From Notoacmeibacter sp. (GTDB lineage Bacteria; Pseudomonadota; Alphaproteobacteria; Rhizobiales; Rhizobiaceae), in NCBI GenBank assembly GCA_019912385.1, contig JAIOIW010000022.1, positions 1 through 40,863 of the forward strand: a DNA stretch of 40,863 bases. The letters run 5' to 3'. Below the pieces are notes generated by a model. The model saw only the letters and a list, made by a program, of their open reading frames with translations, was not told the DNA's origin and ran no database searches. This document shows positions 27,583-39,318 of the stretch, piece after piece. How positions within the stretch are numbered: the first letter of the stretch is position 1; every line of letters begins with the position of its first letter. The position numbers and the translations under genes are program-made.

Positions 27583-28863
27583 TCAGGCGGCTGCGGACAG
27601 CGCCCGCGCAGTCAGCATGGTCCCGTCATGGCCGAAAATCTCGGCGGCGACAATCTCGCCCGGCGCGCCGCCGTCGACATGTGCCAGCGTGAAGTCCTCG
27701 GCGCGGCCGACGCCCTCGTTTTCGATCAGCAGGTTCTGGCGGCTACCGGCCAGCGCCGCCAGATGGCCAAGATGCGCCTTGTCGCCCTCGGCGCGCAGCA
27801 GGGCCGCACGCTGCCTGGCCACGGCCTTGTCGATCTGCGGCATGCGGGCGGCGGGCGTGCCCGGCCTGGGACTGAACGGGAAGACGTGCAGGTGTGTCAG
27901 GCCACATTCGTCGACAATCTTCAGCGTGTTCTCGAACATCGCGTCGGTCTCGGTCGGGAACCCTGTGATCAGGTCGGCGCCGAACACCATGTCGGGGCGA
28001 AACCGGCGGGCCTCCTCGCAGAAACGGATCGAGTCGTCGCGCAGGTGACGGCGCTTCATGCGCTTGAGGATCATGTCGTCGCCCGATTGCAGCGACAGAT
28101 GGAGGTGCGGCATCAGGCGATTCTCGGTGGCGATCGCCTCCATCAGCTCGCCGTCGACCTCAATGGAATCGATCGACGACAGGCGCAGGCGCGGCAGGTC
28201 GGGCACCTGCCTGAGAATCGCGCGCACCAGGCGGCCGAGCTTCGGCGTGCCGGGCAGGTCGCCGCCCCAAGAGGTCAGGTCGACGCCGGTCAGCACCACT
28301 TCCGCATGGCCGTTGCCGACCAAGCGCTTGACCTGCTCGACCACCGCGCCGGCCGGCACCGAGCGCGAATTGCCGCGGCCATAGGGGATGATGCAGAAGG
28401 TGCAGCGGTGGTCGCAGCCATTCTGGACCTGGACGAAGGCGCGCGCCCTGCCCTCGATCGCGTCGACCATGTGGGCGGCGGTCTCTCGGACCTCGAAAAT
28501 GTCGTTGACGCGCACCTTTTCGCAGTCGTTGACGCCGAAATCCGGCAGCGCGCGATAGCTTTGCGCCTTCAGCTTGTCGTCATTGCCGATGACGAGATCG
28601 ACCTCGTCCATGGCGCCGAAGGCTTGCGCCCCGGTCTGGGCAGCGCAGCCGGTGACGATGATGCGGGCTTGCGGGTTCTCGCGGCGCGCCTTGCGGATCG
28701 CCTGGCGGGCCTGGCGCACCGCCTCGCCGGTGACGGCGCAGGTGTTGAACACGATAGCGCCGTTTTCGAGCGCGCCAAGGCCGGCAGCATCCGCCTCGCG
28801 CTTCATGACTTCCGACTCGTAGGCATTGAGGCGGCAGCCGAAAGTGACGATGTCGATACCCAT
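27583..28863 (-). CDS. mtaB: tRNA (N6-threonylcarbamoyladenosine-37-C2)-methylthiotransferase MtaB
   Basis: A 426-residue radical-SAM methylthiotransferase that converts t6A37 to ms2t6A37 in ANN-decoding tRNAs. The N-terminal cluster-binding domain begins IDIVTFGCRLNAYES, which marks the MtaB rather than MiaB or RimO branch. The radical-SAM motif is CDHRCTFC in QNGCDHRCTFCIIPYGRG. The C-terminal part is TRAM-like. The ATG at 28863 overlaps the dapF stop (TGATG). A longer frame reaches 28980 but runs inside dapF. Confidence 0.95.
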   Translation of the reverse strand: MGIDIVTFGCRLNAYESEVMKREADAAGLGALENGAIVFNTCAVTGEAVRQARQAIRKARRENPQARIIVTGCAAQTGAQAFGAMDEVDLVIGNDDKLKAQSYRALPDFGVNDCEKVRVNDIFEVRETAAHMVDAIEGRARAFVQVQNGCDHRCTFCIIPYGRGNSRSVPAGAVVEQVKRLVGNGHAEVVLTGVDLTSWGGDLPGTPKLGRLVRAILRQVPDLPRLRLSSIDSIEVDGELMEAIATENRLMPHLHLSLQSGDDMILKRMKRRHLRDDSIRFCEEARRFRPDMVFGADLITGFPTETDAMFENTLKIVDECGLTHLHVFPFSPRPGTPAARMPQIDKAVARQRAALLRAEGDKAHLGHLAALAGSRQNLLIENEGVGRAEDFTLAHVDGGAPGEIVAAEIFGHDGTMLTARALSAAA

Positions 28864-29750
28864 CAAGCCGCGCTTCCGCTTTCCGCTTCGCGTTCCCACG
28901 TACCGGTTTCCGGATCGAATGTACCGGAAAACTCCCATTCCGCCGGGCCGGTCATGATGACGTGGTCGTCGTCGCGCCATTCGATCTCAAGCGGTCCGCC
29001 GGGGACGTTGACGATGACCTTGCGTTCGGTGCGCCGCAATCTGGCGGCGGAAACGGCGGCAGCGCAGGCGGCCGATCCACAGGCGCGCGTCAGCCCGGCA
29101 CCGCGCTCCCAGGTGCGCAGGTCTATCTCGCCGCGCGACAGGATTCGGGCGATCGAGATATTGGCGCGTTCGGGAAAGATCGGGTGGTTTTCGAGCAGCG
29201 GGCCGAGCTTTTCGAGATCATGGGACCAGACATCGTCGTCGACCCAGAAGACGGCGTGCGGGTTGCCCATCGACACGGCGGAGGGCGAATGCAGCACCGG
29301 CGCGTCGATCGGGCCGATCTGCAGTTCGATCTGCCGCGTGTCGCGAAATTCCTCGGCAAGCGGGATGTCCTGCCAGTCGAAGCGCGGGCGGCCCATGTCG
29401 ACCGAGATCATGCCGTCGGCATGTTCCTCGGCGTTGAGGATGCCGGCGACGGTCTGGAAGGTGAAGACGCTCCTGCCGGTCTCGGCGGCAAGCGCCTGGA
29501 CGACGCAACGCGTGCCGTTGCCACAGGCCTGGGCCTGGCTGCCGTCGGAATTGAGGATCTCGACATAGTTGTCGGTTCCCCGGGTCCGCGCGTCGTGGAT
29601 CGCCATGATCTGGTCGAAGCGCGTCGCGGGATCGGCATTGAGCGCGATGGCGGCGGCCGGCGTGACGCGATCGGCGCGGCCGCGCATGTCGGCCACGATG
29701 ATCTCGTTGCCAAGTCCGTTCATCTTCGCAAAGGGTGCGCGCTTCGCCAT
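28863..29750 (-). CDS. dapF: Diaminopimelate epimerase
   Basis: A 295-residue enzyme interconverting LL- and meso-diaminopimelate for lysine and peptidoglycan synthesis. The two catalytic cysteines are C76 (ACGNGTRC) and C224 (ACGSAACA), in the usual repeat of two similar halves. The N-terminal [15 protein letters not shown] matches the family's KMxGxGNDF with Glu-Ile in place of Asp-Phe, a variant also known in this order. It is the first gene of dapF-mtaB-ftsY. A candidate promoter lies 30-60 bases upstream. Confidence 0.96.
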   Translation of the reverse strand: MAKRAPFAKMNGLGNEIIVADMRGRADRVTPAAAIALNADPATRFDQIMAIHDARTRGTDNYVEILNSDGSQAQACGNGTRCVVQALAAETGRSVFTFQTVAGILNAEEHADGMISVDMGRPRFDWQDIPLAEEFRDTRQIELQIGPIDAPVLHSPSAVSMGNPHAVFWVDDDVWSHDLEKLGPLLENHPIFPERANISIARILSRGEIDLRTWERGAGLTRACGSAACAAAVSAARLRRTERKVIVNVPGGPLEIEWRDDDHVIMTGPAEWEFSGTFDPETGTWEREAESGSAA

Positions 29751-29778
29751 GGGGTCTCACCGTCGACTGTTCGAGGCG

Positions 29779-29808
29779 CTTATATGGCAATTCGGCCGCA
29801 AATACCAA
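29779..29808 (-). promoter_or_regulatory. Putative promoter of dapF-mtaB-ftsY
   Basis: On the minus strand TTGGTA (29808-29803) and TATAAG (29784-29779) are separated by 18 bases, about 30 bases before the dapF ATG. The 81-base gap after the MBL-fold gene holds this match and nothing else clear. Confidence 0.4.
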
Positions 29809-29831
29809 GCGTTGCGGTCGCGATGCGGGTG

Positions 29832-30839
29832 TCATCCCGCCAGTCGGGAGTCCCAGCGTTCGCCCGGCCTGAGCGCACGGAAGCGCTCCGGCGGCACGCC
29901 GTGTTTGATCAATGCCGCATCGAGCGCCTTGGCAGGCTCGTCGATCGCCTCGTCGGTAAGCTGGAACGTGCCCCAGTGATGGCCGACGGCATGGTCGGCG
30001 CCGCTGAGCAGGAAACCGCGCACCGCTTCGTCGGGATTCTGGTGGTGGCGCTCCATGAACCAGCGCGGTTCGTAGGCTCCGATCGGCAGGATGGCGAGGC
30101 GGAAGCGGCCGTGCTTCCTCGCCGCCGCCCGATAGTTGATCCCGTCGTGAAAGCCGGTGTCGCCGACATGATAGACCTTGCCCGCCGGGGTTTCGATCAC
30201 GAAGGCCGACCACAGGGCCATGCGTCGGTCGCCAAAGCCGCGCGCCGACCAGTGATGGCAGGGCTCGAAATGGACGCGCAGGCCACCAGGAGCCTCGACC
30301 GCCTGATGCCAGTCGCCGGTGGCAAAGCGCATGGAGGGTATGACGGGCCGGACAACCGAATCATTGCCGAGCGGCGTCATGACCAGCGGATCGTGATCCG
30401 CGTGCAGGCGTTTCAGGGTCGCGATGTCGAGGTGGTCGTAGTGGTTGTGGGTCAGCAGGACGGCATGGATCGGCGGCAGGTCGTCAAATGCGATGCCGGG
30501 CGCGTTCGCCCGTTTCGGCCCGGCAAAGGAGAAAGGCGAGGCGCGTTCGGACCAGACAGGGTCCGTCAGCATGTTGACGCCGCCGGCCTGGATCAGCAGC
30601 GTCGCATGGCCGACCATGATGACCCGCAAATCGCCGCCGTCGCCCGGCGACGCAGGTCGGGCGGGCGCATACGGCGACGGCCATGCCGGCGGCCATTTCG
30701 CCTGCCGGCCATTCAAACGCCAGCGCAGCAGGGCCGTCAGATTGGCGGGCGGGAGGCCGCCGGGATTGAAGAACCGCCTGCCGTCGAAATGGTCGGTGAC
30801 CGGGCCGCAATAATAGGGATTTCCGCCTTTGTGTACCAT
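29832..30839 (-). CDS. MBL-fold metallohydrolase, NAPE-PLD/UlaG-like
   Basis: A 335-residue metallo-beta-lactamase-fold protein. The metal motif is H131-N-H133-Y-D135-H136 (LTHNHYDHLD). Further ligand-bearing segments are HFEPCHHWSARG and YHVGDTGFHDG. The N-terminal HKGGNPYYCGPVTDHFDGRRFFNP and the sequence VGHATLLIQAGGVNMLTDPVWSERASPF are typical of the branch that includes N-acylphosphatidylethanolamine phospholipase D and many bacterial hydrolases of unknown substrate. No signal peptide is seen. I chose the ATG at 30839 because the next upstream one adds 16 atypical residues. It is divergent from the lipoprotein gene. Confidence 0.88.
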   Translation of the reverse strand: MVHKGGNPYYCGPVTDHFDGRRFFNPGGLPPANLTALLRWRLNGRQAKWPPAWPSPYAPARPASPGDGGDLRVIMVGHATLLIQAGGVNMLTDPVWSERASPFSFAGPKRANAPGIAFDDLPPIHAVLLTHNHYDHLDIATLKRLHADHDPLVMTPLGNDSVVRPVIPSMRFATGDWHQAVEAPGGLRVHFEPCHHWSARGFGDRRMALWSAFVIETPAGKVYHVGDTGFHDGINYRAAARKHGRFRLAILPIGAYEPRWFMERHHQNPDEAVRGFLLSGADHAVGHHWGTFQLTDEAIDEPAKALDAALIKHGVPPERFRALRPGERWDSRLAG

Positions 30840-31114
30840 GAAGCCTTCCTGCCGGGGCGCCAATCCCGAAGATAGACCGCTTCGCAAAAAACCTGCCGGT
30901 CCGACAGACCGATTTAGGCATGGATAACTGCCTGCACCAGGCTTTCGACGGGAAAATTGCCGTATTATCTTGATGATACCGATTCTACCCGTGGCCTGCA
31001 GCCGTTTGGCAACCGCATTTTAACCCTATTTGGTTGCAATTGACCCATAATCGCCATTTTGTGAAGTCAACGGGCAGTTCAGGCGCGTTGTGGCGCTGAC
31101 GGAGGACTATAAAT

Positions 31115-31651
31115 ATGGAGAAATCCAGAACCGGCCTGCTGGTGGCGGCCGCGGCCCTGCTGGCGCTTGGCGGGTGCCAGAGCGAGCGGTTCCAGCCACT
31201 CTATTCAAGGCCCCTCGCCTCGGCGCCGGCTCCGCTGACGCCTGCGCCGACCGATCCGGTCGAGCAGCAGCAACTGCCGCCGCCCGGCCAGACCGCTGAA
31301 GGCGAGTTCCCGGACGCCCCCGGAGCCGATGGAACGCAGGTCGCCTCGGCGGAACCGCCGGCGGGCGCCGGCGACATCACCAAATCCGGCGTGGTGGGCA
31401 ACTGGAAGACCAACATATCCGGCTCCACCTGCCAGATGTTCCTGACGCTGACGAAATACGGCAACGCCTCGCGCGGCGGGACGCGTGGCTGCCCGGGCGA
31501 ACTCGCCAACATGCGCGGATGGGACGTGCAGGGCAAGCAACTGATCGTCTATGACGATAGCGGCAACACGATCGCGCGGCTCTATTCCAGTGGCGGCGAA
31601 AAGCTTGACGGCCAGACGGTTTCGGGCCAGGCGGTTTCGCTCTACAGGTAG
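31115..31651 (+). CDS. Omp19-like outer-membrane lipoprotein, AprI/Inh protease-inhibitor fold
   Basis: A 178-residue lipoprotein. A short signal sequence ends in the lipobox LALGGC with the lipidated Cys at position 21. A Pro/Ala-rich linker runs to about residue 90. The C-terminal domain, from VVGNWKTNISGSTCQ to the end, contains RGCPGELANMRGWDV, GKQLIVYDDSGNTIARLYSS and DGQTVSGQAVSL. From memory these agree closely with Brucella Omp19, an AprI/Inh-fold lipoprotein reported to inhibit host proteases. Two cysteines in the domain could form a disulfide. GGAGGA lies eight bases before the ATG. The 275-base region upstream has a 6-base inverted repeat (31009-31014 with 31032-31037) and no clear promoter. 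Confidence 0.85.
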   Translation: MEKSRTGLLVAAAALLALGGCQSERFQPLYSRPLASAPAPLTPAPTDPVEQQQLPPPGQTAEGEFPDAPGADGTQVASAEPPAGAGDITKSGVVGNWKTNISGSTCQMFLTLTKYGNASRGGTRGCPGELANMRGWDVQGKQLIVYDDSGNTIARLYSSGGEKLDGQTVSGQAVSLYR

Positions 31652-31689
31652 GCGGCAGACGCGCAGCAGGGACCCCGGCGGGATTATCG

Positions 31690-32895
31690 ATGACATCAGA
31701 GGCTGTTCGCGAGGCCCTGCCGGCGCATGCTTCGGTGCGCGACCGTTACAACCACATGGCCAAGGCCGGCGTCGTCCATGCCGACGGCGACCAGCAACGG
31801 ATCGCCGACCAGCTCGACGACCTGTGCGCGCGGCTGGCGCAGAAGCGGCTCGCCTCCAAATCGAGCTCGCTTGGATGGCTGTTCGCCAAGCGCAAGCCGG
31901 ACAATGCGCCGGTGCGCGGACTCTATATCCATGGCGGGGTCGGGCGCGGCAAGACCATGCTGATGGACCTTTTCTTCCAGGCCGTGCCTGTCAGCCGCAA
32001 GCGCCGCGCGCATTTCAACGACTTCATGGCCGACGTCCACGACCGCATCGCGCGGCACCGCGCGGCGCTGAAGGCCGGAACGGTCAAGGGCGACGATCCG
32101 ATCCCGCCCGTGGCCGCGGCGATCGCCGGCGAAAGCTGGCTGATCTGCTTCGACGAATTCGCGGTGACCGATATTGCCGACGCGATGATCCTGTCGCGGC
32201 TGTTCTCCGCACTGTTTGCCCACGGCGTGACGCTGGTGGCAACGTCGAACGTGGCGCCGCGCGACCTCTACCGCGATGGGCTCAACCGTGGCCTATTCCT
32301 GCCTTTTATCGACGTGCTGGAGCGCCACGCGGATGTCGCCACGCTCGACCACGACACCGACTACCGGCTGAAGAAACTCGACCGGCTCAAGGTCTATGTG
32401 ACGCCGCTCGGCCCCGCCGCGGAATCCGCGATGAACCAAGACTGGGAGATGCTGTGCGACGGCGCGCCGGAGGTCCCCGTTACGATCGAGCTCAAGGGCC
32501 GCAAAGTCGTCGCCGAACGCGCGGCGGGTGCGGCGGCGCGGTTCACCTTCGCCCAATTATGCGAGCAGCCGCTGGGCGCGCGCGACTATATCGCCCTTGC
32601 CGGACGCTTCTCGACGCTGATGGTCGAGAACGTGCCGGTGATGGAGCAGAAGGACCGCAACGCCGCCAAGCGGTTCATCCTTCTGATCGATACCTTGTAC
32701 GACCGCCACACCCGGCTGATCGTCAGTGCTGCGGCGGAGCCGACCGGGCTTTACGTGGGAAAAAGCGGGGCGGAAGCCTTCGAGTTCGATCGCACCATAT
32801 CGCGCCTGATCGAGATGCAGAGCAAGGACTGGGTTGCCTCCGTCCAGTTGCGCGCCGGCACGTCGATCGAGGGGAAGACGCCGGAAAGCGCGTAA
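31690..32895 (+). CDS. zapE: ZapE/AFG1 family ATPase
   Basis: A 401-residue AAA-type ATPase. Walker A GGVGRGKT is at residues 82-89, Walker B LICFDEF ends at D155-E156, and the sensor segment VATSN follows. Family blocks AHFNDFMADVH and YRDGLNRGLFLPFI are present. In E. coli ZapE destabilises FtsZ polymers; mitochondrial AFG1 acts in respiratory-complex turnover. It lies 38 bases after the lipoprotein gene in the same direction and may be cotranscribed with it. The C-terminus is near the promoter region of mdh. In Hyphomicrobiales the gene is commonly just ahead of mdh, as here. Confidence 0.94.
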   Translation: MTSEAVREALPAHASVRDRYNHMAKAGVVHADGDQQRIADQLDDLCARLAQKRLASKSSSLGWLFAKRKPDNAPVRGLYIHGGVGRGKTMLMDLFFQAVPVSRKRRAHFNDFMADVHDRIARHRAALKAGTVKGDDPIPPVAAAIAGESWLICFDEFAVTDIADAMILSRLFSALFAHGVTLVATSNVAPRDLYRDGLNRGLFLPFIDVLERHADVATLDHDTDYRLKKLDRLKVYVTPLGPAAESAMNQDWEMLCDGAPEVPVTIELKGRKVVAERAAGAAARFTFAQLCEQPLGARDYIALAGRFSTLMVENVPVMEQKDRNAAKRFILLIDTLYDRHTRLIVSAAAEPTGLYVGKSGAEAFEFDRTISRLIEMQSKDWVASVQLRAGTSIEGKTPESA

Positions 32896-32920
32896 TAAAT
32901 TTGACGTTTACGTAATTCCC

Positions 32921-32950
32921 TTGACATCTAAACGATTGAAATTCCTTATG
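32921..32950 (+). promoter_or_regulatory. Putative promoter of the mdh-suc block
   Basis: TTGACA at 32921-32926 and CTTATG at 32945-32950, spaced by 18 bases, lie 136 bases before the mdh ATG. A second TTGACG (32901-32906) exactly 20 bases upstream, with the palindrome TTACGTAA (32908-32915) between, may be part of an operator or a second promoter. The whole 190-base gap 32896-33085 is AT-rich compared with its surroundings and holds no gene. Confidence 0.5.
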
Positions 32951-33031
32951 CCGAAAGTTTGAGTTGAAAAATTAACCGGTGCAGTCTAAGCGAACTTCCG
33001 GTTTGCCGGTCCGGCCGGCTTGTCTTTTTGA

Positions 33032-34048
<1,017 letters not shown>

Positions 34049-34066
34049 CAGGGATACGAGCGAACA

Positions 34067-35263
<1,197 letters not shown>

Positions 35264-35268
35264 GCCGA

Positions 35269-36171
35269 ATGTCCATCCTCATCAACAAAGACACCAGGGT
35301 TCTCGTACAGGGCCTGACCGGCAAGACCGGCACGTTCCACACCGAACAGGCGCTCGCCTATCACGGCACCAGGATGGTCGGCGGCACCAACCCGAAGAAG
35401 GCCGGCGAGACCTGGGAAGGCGCGGGCGGCGACAAGCTGCCGATCTTCGCCACTGTCGCCGAGGGCAAGGCTGCGACCGGCGCCGACGCTTCGGTCATCT
35501 ACGTGCCGCCGGCAGGCGCGGCGGCTGCGATCATCGAGGCGATCGACGCGGAAATCCCGCTGATCGTCTGCATCACCGAGGGAATCCCGGTGCAGGACAT
35601 GGTCAAGGTCAAGGCGCGCCTCGACAAGTCGGCCTCGCGGCTGATCGGACCGAACTGCCCGGGCGTGCTGACGCCGGACGAGTGCAAGATCGGCATCATG
35701 CCGGGCAACATCTTCAAGAAGGGCTCGGTGGGAATCCTGTCGCGCTCGGGCACACTGACCTACGAGGCGGTGTTCCAGACCACCAATGAGGGTCTGGGCC
35801 AGTCGACGGCGGTCGGTATCGGCGGCGACCCGGTAAAGGGCACCGAGTTCATCGACGTGCTCGACCTGTTCCTCGACGATCCCGAAACCGAGTCGATCAT
35901 CATGATTGGCGAGATCGGCGGTTCGGCGGAGGAAGAGGCGGCGGCGTGGCTGACCGAACAGGCGGCCAAGGGCCGCAAAAAGCCGATGGCCGGCTTCATC
36001 GCTGGCCGCACGGCGCCTCCCGGGCGCACCATGGGCCATGCCGGCGCGGTGATTTCGGGCGGCAAGGGCGGCGCGGAAGACAAGATCGCGGCGATGGAGG
36101 CTGCGGGTATCCGCGTGTCGCCGTCGCCGGCGCGCCTCGGCAAGACGCTGGCCGAAGTGCTGAAGGGCTGA
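35269..36171 (+). CDS. sucD: Succinyl-CoA synthetase alpha subunit
   Basis: A 300-residue subunit carrying the CoA site ([15 protein letters not shown] at the N-terminus) and the phosphorylated His257 in [17 protein letters not shown]. The block [20 protein letters not shown] is also diagnostic. It pairs with the upstream sucC, five bases away. A 128-base gap with two hairpins separates it from sucA. Confidence 0.97.
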   Translation: MSILINKDTRVLVQGLTGKTGTFHTEQALAYHGTRMVGGTNPKKAGETWEGAGGDKLPIFATVAEGKAATGADASVIYVPPAGAAAAIIEAIDAEIPLIVCITEGIPVQDMVKVKARLDKSASRLIGPNCPGVLTPDECKIGIMPGNIFKKGSVGILSRSGTLTYEAVFQTTNEGLGQSTAVGIGGDPVKGTEFIDVLDLFLDDPETESIIMIGEIGGSAEEEAAAWLTEQAAKGRKKPMAGFIAGRTAPPGRTMGHAGAVISGGKGGAEDKIAAMEAAGIRVSPSPARLGKTLAEVLKG

Positions 36172-36191
36172 TGCCCGCAACGAACTGGCGT

Positions 36192-36264
36192 CGGGCGGCT
36201 TCGCCCGGCTGCCGCCGGAGGGAATGCAAGGCGGGCGGAAGCTTTGAGAGGGCCGCTTCCGCCC
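36192..36264 (+). promoter_or_regulatory. Two hairpins in the sucD-sucA gap
   Basis: CGGGCG-GCTT-CGCCCG (36192-36207) is a 6-base stem with a tetraloop. GGGCGGAAGC (36233-36242) and GCTTCCGCCC (36255-36264) form a perfect 10-base stem with a 12-base loop. There is no T-run after either, so an mRNA-processing or stability element is likelier than an intrinsic terminator. TATAAAAGG follows the second stem. Confidence 0.5.
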
Positions 36265-36299
36265 TATAAAAGGAGCCGGAGAAACACCGGAAAACCGCT

Positions 36300-39287
36300 A
36301 TGGCGCGTAACGATCAGGCCAACGACATCTTCGAGCAGACCTCCTTTCTCTATGGCGGCAATGCCGCCTGGATCGAGGAACTCTACGCTTCCTACGAGGA
36401 CAACCCGGCGAGCGTCGACGAGGAGTGGCGGGAATTCTTCGCCGCGCTCAAGGATGACGCGGGCGACGTGAAGAAGAACGCGCGGGGCGCGTCGTGGAAG
36501 CAGCCTGGCTGGCCGATCGCCGCCAATGGCGAACTGGTATCGGCGCTCGACGGCGACTGGGGCACGGTCGAGAAGATCATCGAGACCAAGGTCCGCGACA
36601 AGGCCGCCGGAACCGGCGCGGCGCTTTCGGAAGACGACGTGATGCAGGCGACGCGCGATTCGGTGCGCGCCATCATGATGATCCGCGCCTACCGTATGCG
36701 CGGCCACCTGCATGCCGACCTCGACCCGCTGGGGCTGGCCGGCATCAAGGAGGACTACAAGGAACTGTCGCCGGAGAACTATGGATTCACGGAAGCCGAC
36801 TACGACCGGCCGATCTTCATCGACTACATGCTCGGGCTGGAATTCGCCACCGTCCGGCAGATGCTCGACATCCTCAAGCGCACCTATTGCTCCACCATCG
36901 GCGTCGAGTTCATGCATATCTCGGTACCCGAGGAGAAAGCCTGGATCCAGGAGCGCATCGAGGGTCCCGACAAGGGCGTCGCCTTCACCGACATGGGCAA
37001 GAAGGCGATCCTGCAGAAGCTGATCGAGGCGGAGGGCTTCGAGCAGTTCATCGACGTCAAGTACAAGGGCACCAAGCGCTTCGGCCTCGACGGCGGCGAA
37101 TCGCTGATCCCGGCGCTTGAGCAGATCATCAAGCGCGGCGGCAACATGGGCATGAAGGAGATCGTGTTCGGCATGGCTCATCGCGGCCGGCTCAATGTGC
37201 TGACCCAGGTGATGGGCAAGCCGCACCGCGCCGTGTTCCACGAATTCAAGGGCGGTTCGTTCGCGCCCGACGATGTGGAGGGCTCGGGCGACGTGAAGTA
37301 TCACCTCGGCGCCTCGTCGGACCGCGAGTTCGACGGCAACAAGGTGCACCTGTCGCTGACCGCCAATCCCTCGCATCTCGAGATCGTCAATCCCGTGGTG
37401 ATGGGCAAGGCCCGCGCCAAGCAGGACCAGATTTTCGGGCGCACCCGCGAAGAGGTCGTGCCGCTGCCCGAGCGCAGGACGGTTCTGCCGCTTCTGCTGC
37501 ACGGCGATGCGGCATTTGCGGGCCAGGGCGTGGTGGCGGAGTGCCTGGGGTTGTCGGCGCTGCGCGGTCACCGCGTCGCCGGCACGCTGCACTTCATCAT
37601 CAACAACCAGATCGGGTTTACGACCAATCCGCGCTTCTCGCGCTCCTCGCCCTATCCGTCCGACGTGGCGAAGATGATCGAAGCGCCGATCTTCCACGTC
37701 AATGGCGACGATCCGGAAGCGGTGGTCTACGCGGCGAAGGTGGCGACCGAATTCCGGATGCTGTTCCACAAGCCGGTGGTCATCGACATGTTCTGCTACC
37801 GCCGGTTCGGCCACAATGAGGGCGACGAACCGGCATTCACACAGCCGATCATGTACAAGAAGATCCGCGCCCACAAGACGACGGTGCAGATCTATGCCGA
37901 GAAGCTGATCGCCGAGGGGTTGCTCACCGAAGGCGAGGTGGAGAAGATGAAGGCGGACTGGCGCGCCCATCTCGAAGCCGAGTTCGACTCCGGCAATTCC
38001 TACAAGCCCAACAAGGCGGACTGGCTCGACGGCGCATGGACGGGCTTCCGCACCGCCGACAATGCCGACGAGCAGCGCCGCGGCAAGACCTCGGTGCCGG
38101 TCAAGATACTGAAGGACATCGGCAAGAAACTGGCGGCGGTGCCCGACGATTTCGAGGCCCATCGCACGATCCGCCGCTTCCAGGACAACCGCAAGGCGAT
38201 GATCGAATCCGGCGAGGGCATCGACTGGGCGACGGCCGAGGCGCTGGCGTTAGGTTCGCTGCTGGTGGAGGGGCACCCGGTGCGCCTGTCGGGCCAGGAT
38301 TGCGAGCGCGGCACGTTTTCGCAACGTCACAGCGTGCTCTATGATCAGCGCGACGAAAACCGCTACATTCCGCTGAACAATCTGGGGGCCGGCCAGTCCA
38401 ACTTCGAGGTCATCAACTCGATGCTTTCTGAAGAGGCGGTGCTGGGCTTCGAATATGGCTATTCGCTCGCCGAACCCAGGGCGCTGACGGTGTGGGAAGC
38501 CCAGTTCGGCGATTTCGCCAATGGCGCACAGGTTGTGTTCGACCAGTTCGTCTCGTCGGGCGAACGCAAATGGCTGCGCATGTCCGGGCTGGTGTGCCTG
38601 TTGCCGCATGGCTTCGAGGGCCAGGGGCCCGAGCACTCCTCGGCACGGCTGGAGCGTTTCCTGCAACTGTGCGCGGAAGACAACATGCAGGTCGCCAACT
38701 GCACGACGCCGGCCAATTACTTCCATATCCTGCGCCGCCAGTTGAAGCGCGACTTCCGCAAGCCGCTGATCCTGATGACGCCGAAATCGCTGCTGCGCCA
38801 CAAGCGGGCAGTCTCGACGCTGGCGGATTTGTCGGGCGAGAGTTCGTTCCACCGGCTGCTGTGGGACGATGCGCAATACCTGAAGGACGAGCCGATCAAA
38901 CTGGTGAAGGATTCCAAGATCCGCCGGGTCGTGCTGTGCTCCGGCAAGGTCTATTTCGACCTCTACGAGGAGCGCGAGAAGCGCGGCATCGACGACGTCT
39001 ACCTGTTGCGCGTCGAACAGCTCTACCCGTTCCCGGCCAAGGCGCTCATCAACGAATTGTCGCGCTTCCGCGGCGCGGAGATGGTGTGGTGCCAGGAGGA
39101 GCCGAAGAACATGGGTGCCTGGTCGTTCATCGACCCGTACCTGGAATGGGTGCTTGCCCATATCGACGCCAAGCACCAGCGCGTGCGCTATGCCGGCCGC
39201 CCGGCCGCCGCGTCTCCGGCAACAGGGCTGATGTCGAAACACATGGCGCAGCTCAACGCGTTCCTTTCGGACGCGCTCGGCGAATAA
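36300..39287 (+). CDS. sucA: 2-oxoglutarate dehydrogenase E1 component
   Basis: A 995-residue thiamine-diphosphate enzyme that decarboxylates 2-oxoglutarate and succinylates the E2 lipoyl group. The N-terminal E2-binding stretch [21 protein letters not shown] is typical. Other blocks include the HRGRLNVL active-site region, the ThDP motif spanning [18 protein letters not shown] and the C-terminal [11 protein letters not shown]. The length is normal. GGAA lies about ten bases before the ATG; the stronger AGGAG is about 27 bases upstream. It is followed by sucB after 31 bases. Confidence 0.97.
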   Translation: MARNDQANDIFEQTSFLYGGNAAWIEELYASYEDNPASVDEEWREFFAALKDDAGDVKKNARGASWKQPGWPIAANGELVSALDGDWGTVEKIIETKVRDKAAGTGAALSEDDVMQATRDSVRAIMMIRAYRMRGHLHADLDPLGLAGIKEDYKELSPENYGFTEADYDRPIFIDYMLGLEFATVRQMLDILKRTYCSTIGVEFMHISVPEEKAWIQERIEGPDKGVAFTDMGKKAILQKLIEAEGFEQFIDVKYKGTKRFGLDGGESLIPALEQIIKRGGNMGMKEIVFGMAHRGRLNVLTQVMGKPHRAVFHEFKGGSFAPDDVEGSGDVKYHLGASSDREFDGNKVHLSLTANPSHLEIVNPVVMGKARAKQDQIFGRTREEVVPLPERRTVLPLLLHGDAAFAGQGVVAECLGLSALRGHRVAGTLHFIINNQIGFTTNPRFSRSSPYPSDVAKMIEAPIFHVNGDDPEAVVYAAKVATEFRMLFHKPVVIDMFCYRRFGHNEGDEPAFTQPIMYKKIRAHKTTVQIYAEKLIAEGLLTEGEVEKMKADWRAHLEAEFDSGNSYKPNKADWLDGAWTGFRTADNADEQRRGKTSVPVKILKDIGKKLAAVPDDFEAHRTIRRFQDNRKAMIESGEGIDWATAEALALGSLLVEGHPVRLSGQDCERGTFSQRHSVLYDQRDENRYIPLNNLGAGQSNFEVINSMLSEEAVLGFEYGYSLAEPRALTVWEAQFGDFANGAQVVFDQFVSSGERKWLRMSGLVCLLPHGFEGQGPEHSSARLERFLQLCAEDNMQVANCTTPANYFHILRRQLKRDFRKPLILMTPKSLLRHKRAVSTLADLSGESSFHRLLWDDAQYLKDEPIKLVKDSKIRRVVLCSGKVYFDLYEEREKRGIDDVYLLRVEQLYPFPAKALINELSRFRGAEMVWCQEEPKNMGAWSFIDPYLEWVLAHIDAKHQRVRYAGRPAAASPATGLMSKHMAQLNAFLSDALGE

Positions 39288-39318
39288 TCCAACCGGAAAC
39301 AGGCAACGGATACAGATC

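Noticed and set aside
36264-38162. A 632-codon frame opposite sucA, and a 611-codon frame opposite ybbP (13648-15483)
   Set aside because: Both are shadows of strongly conserved genes and are rich in Arg, His, Gln and Asp; no motifs or ribosome sites.
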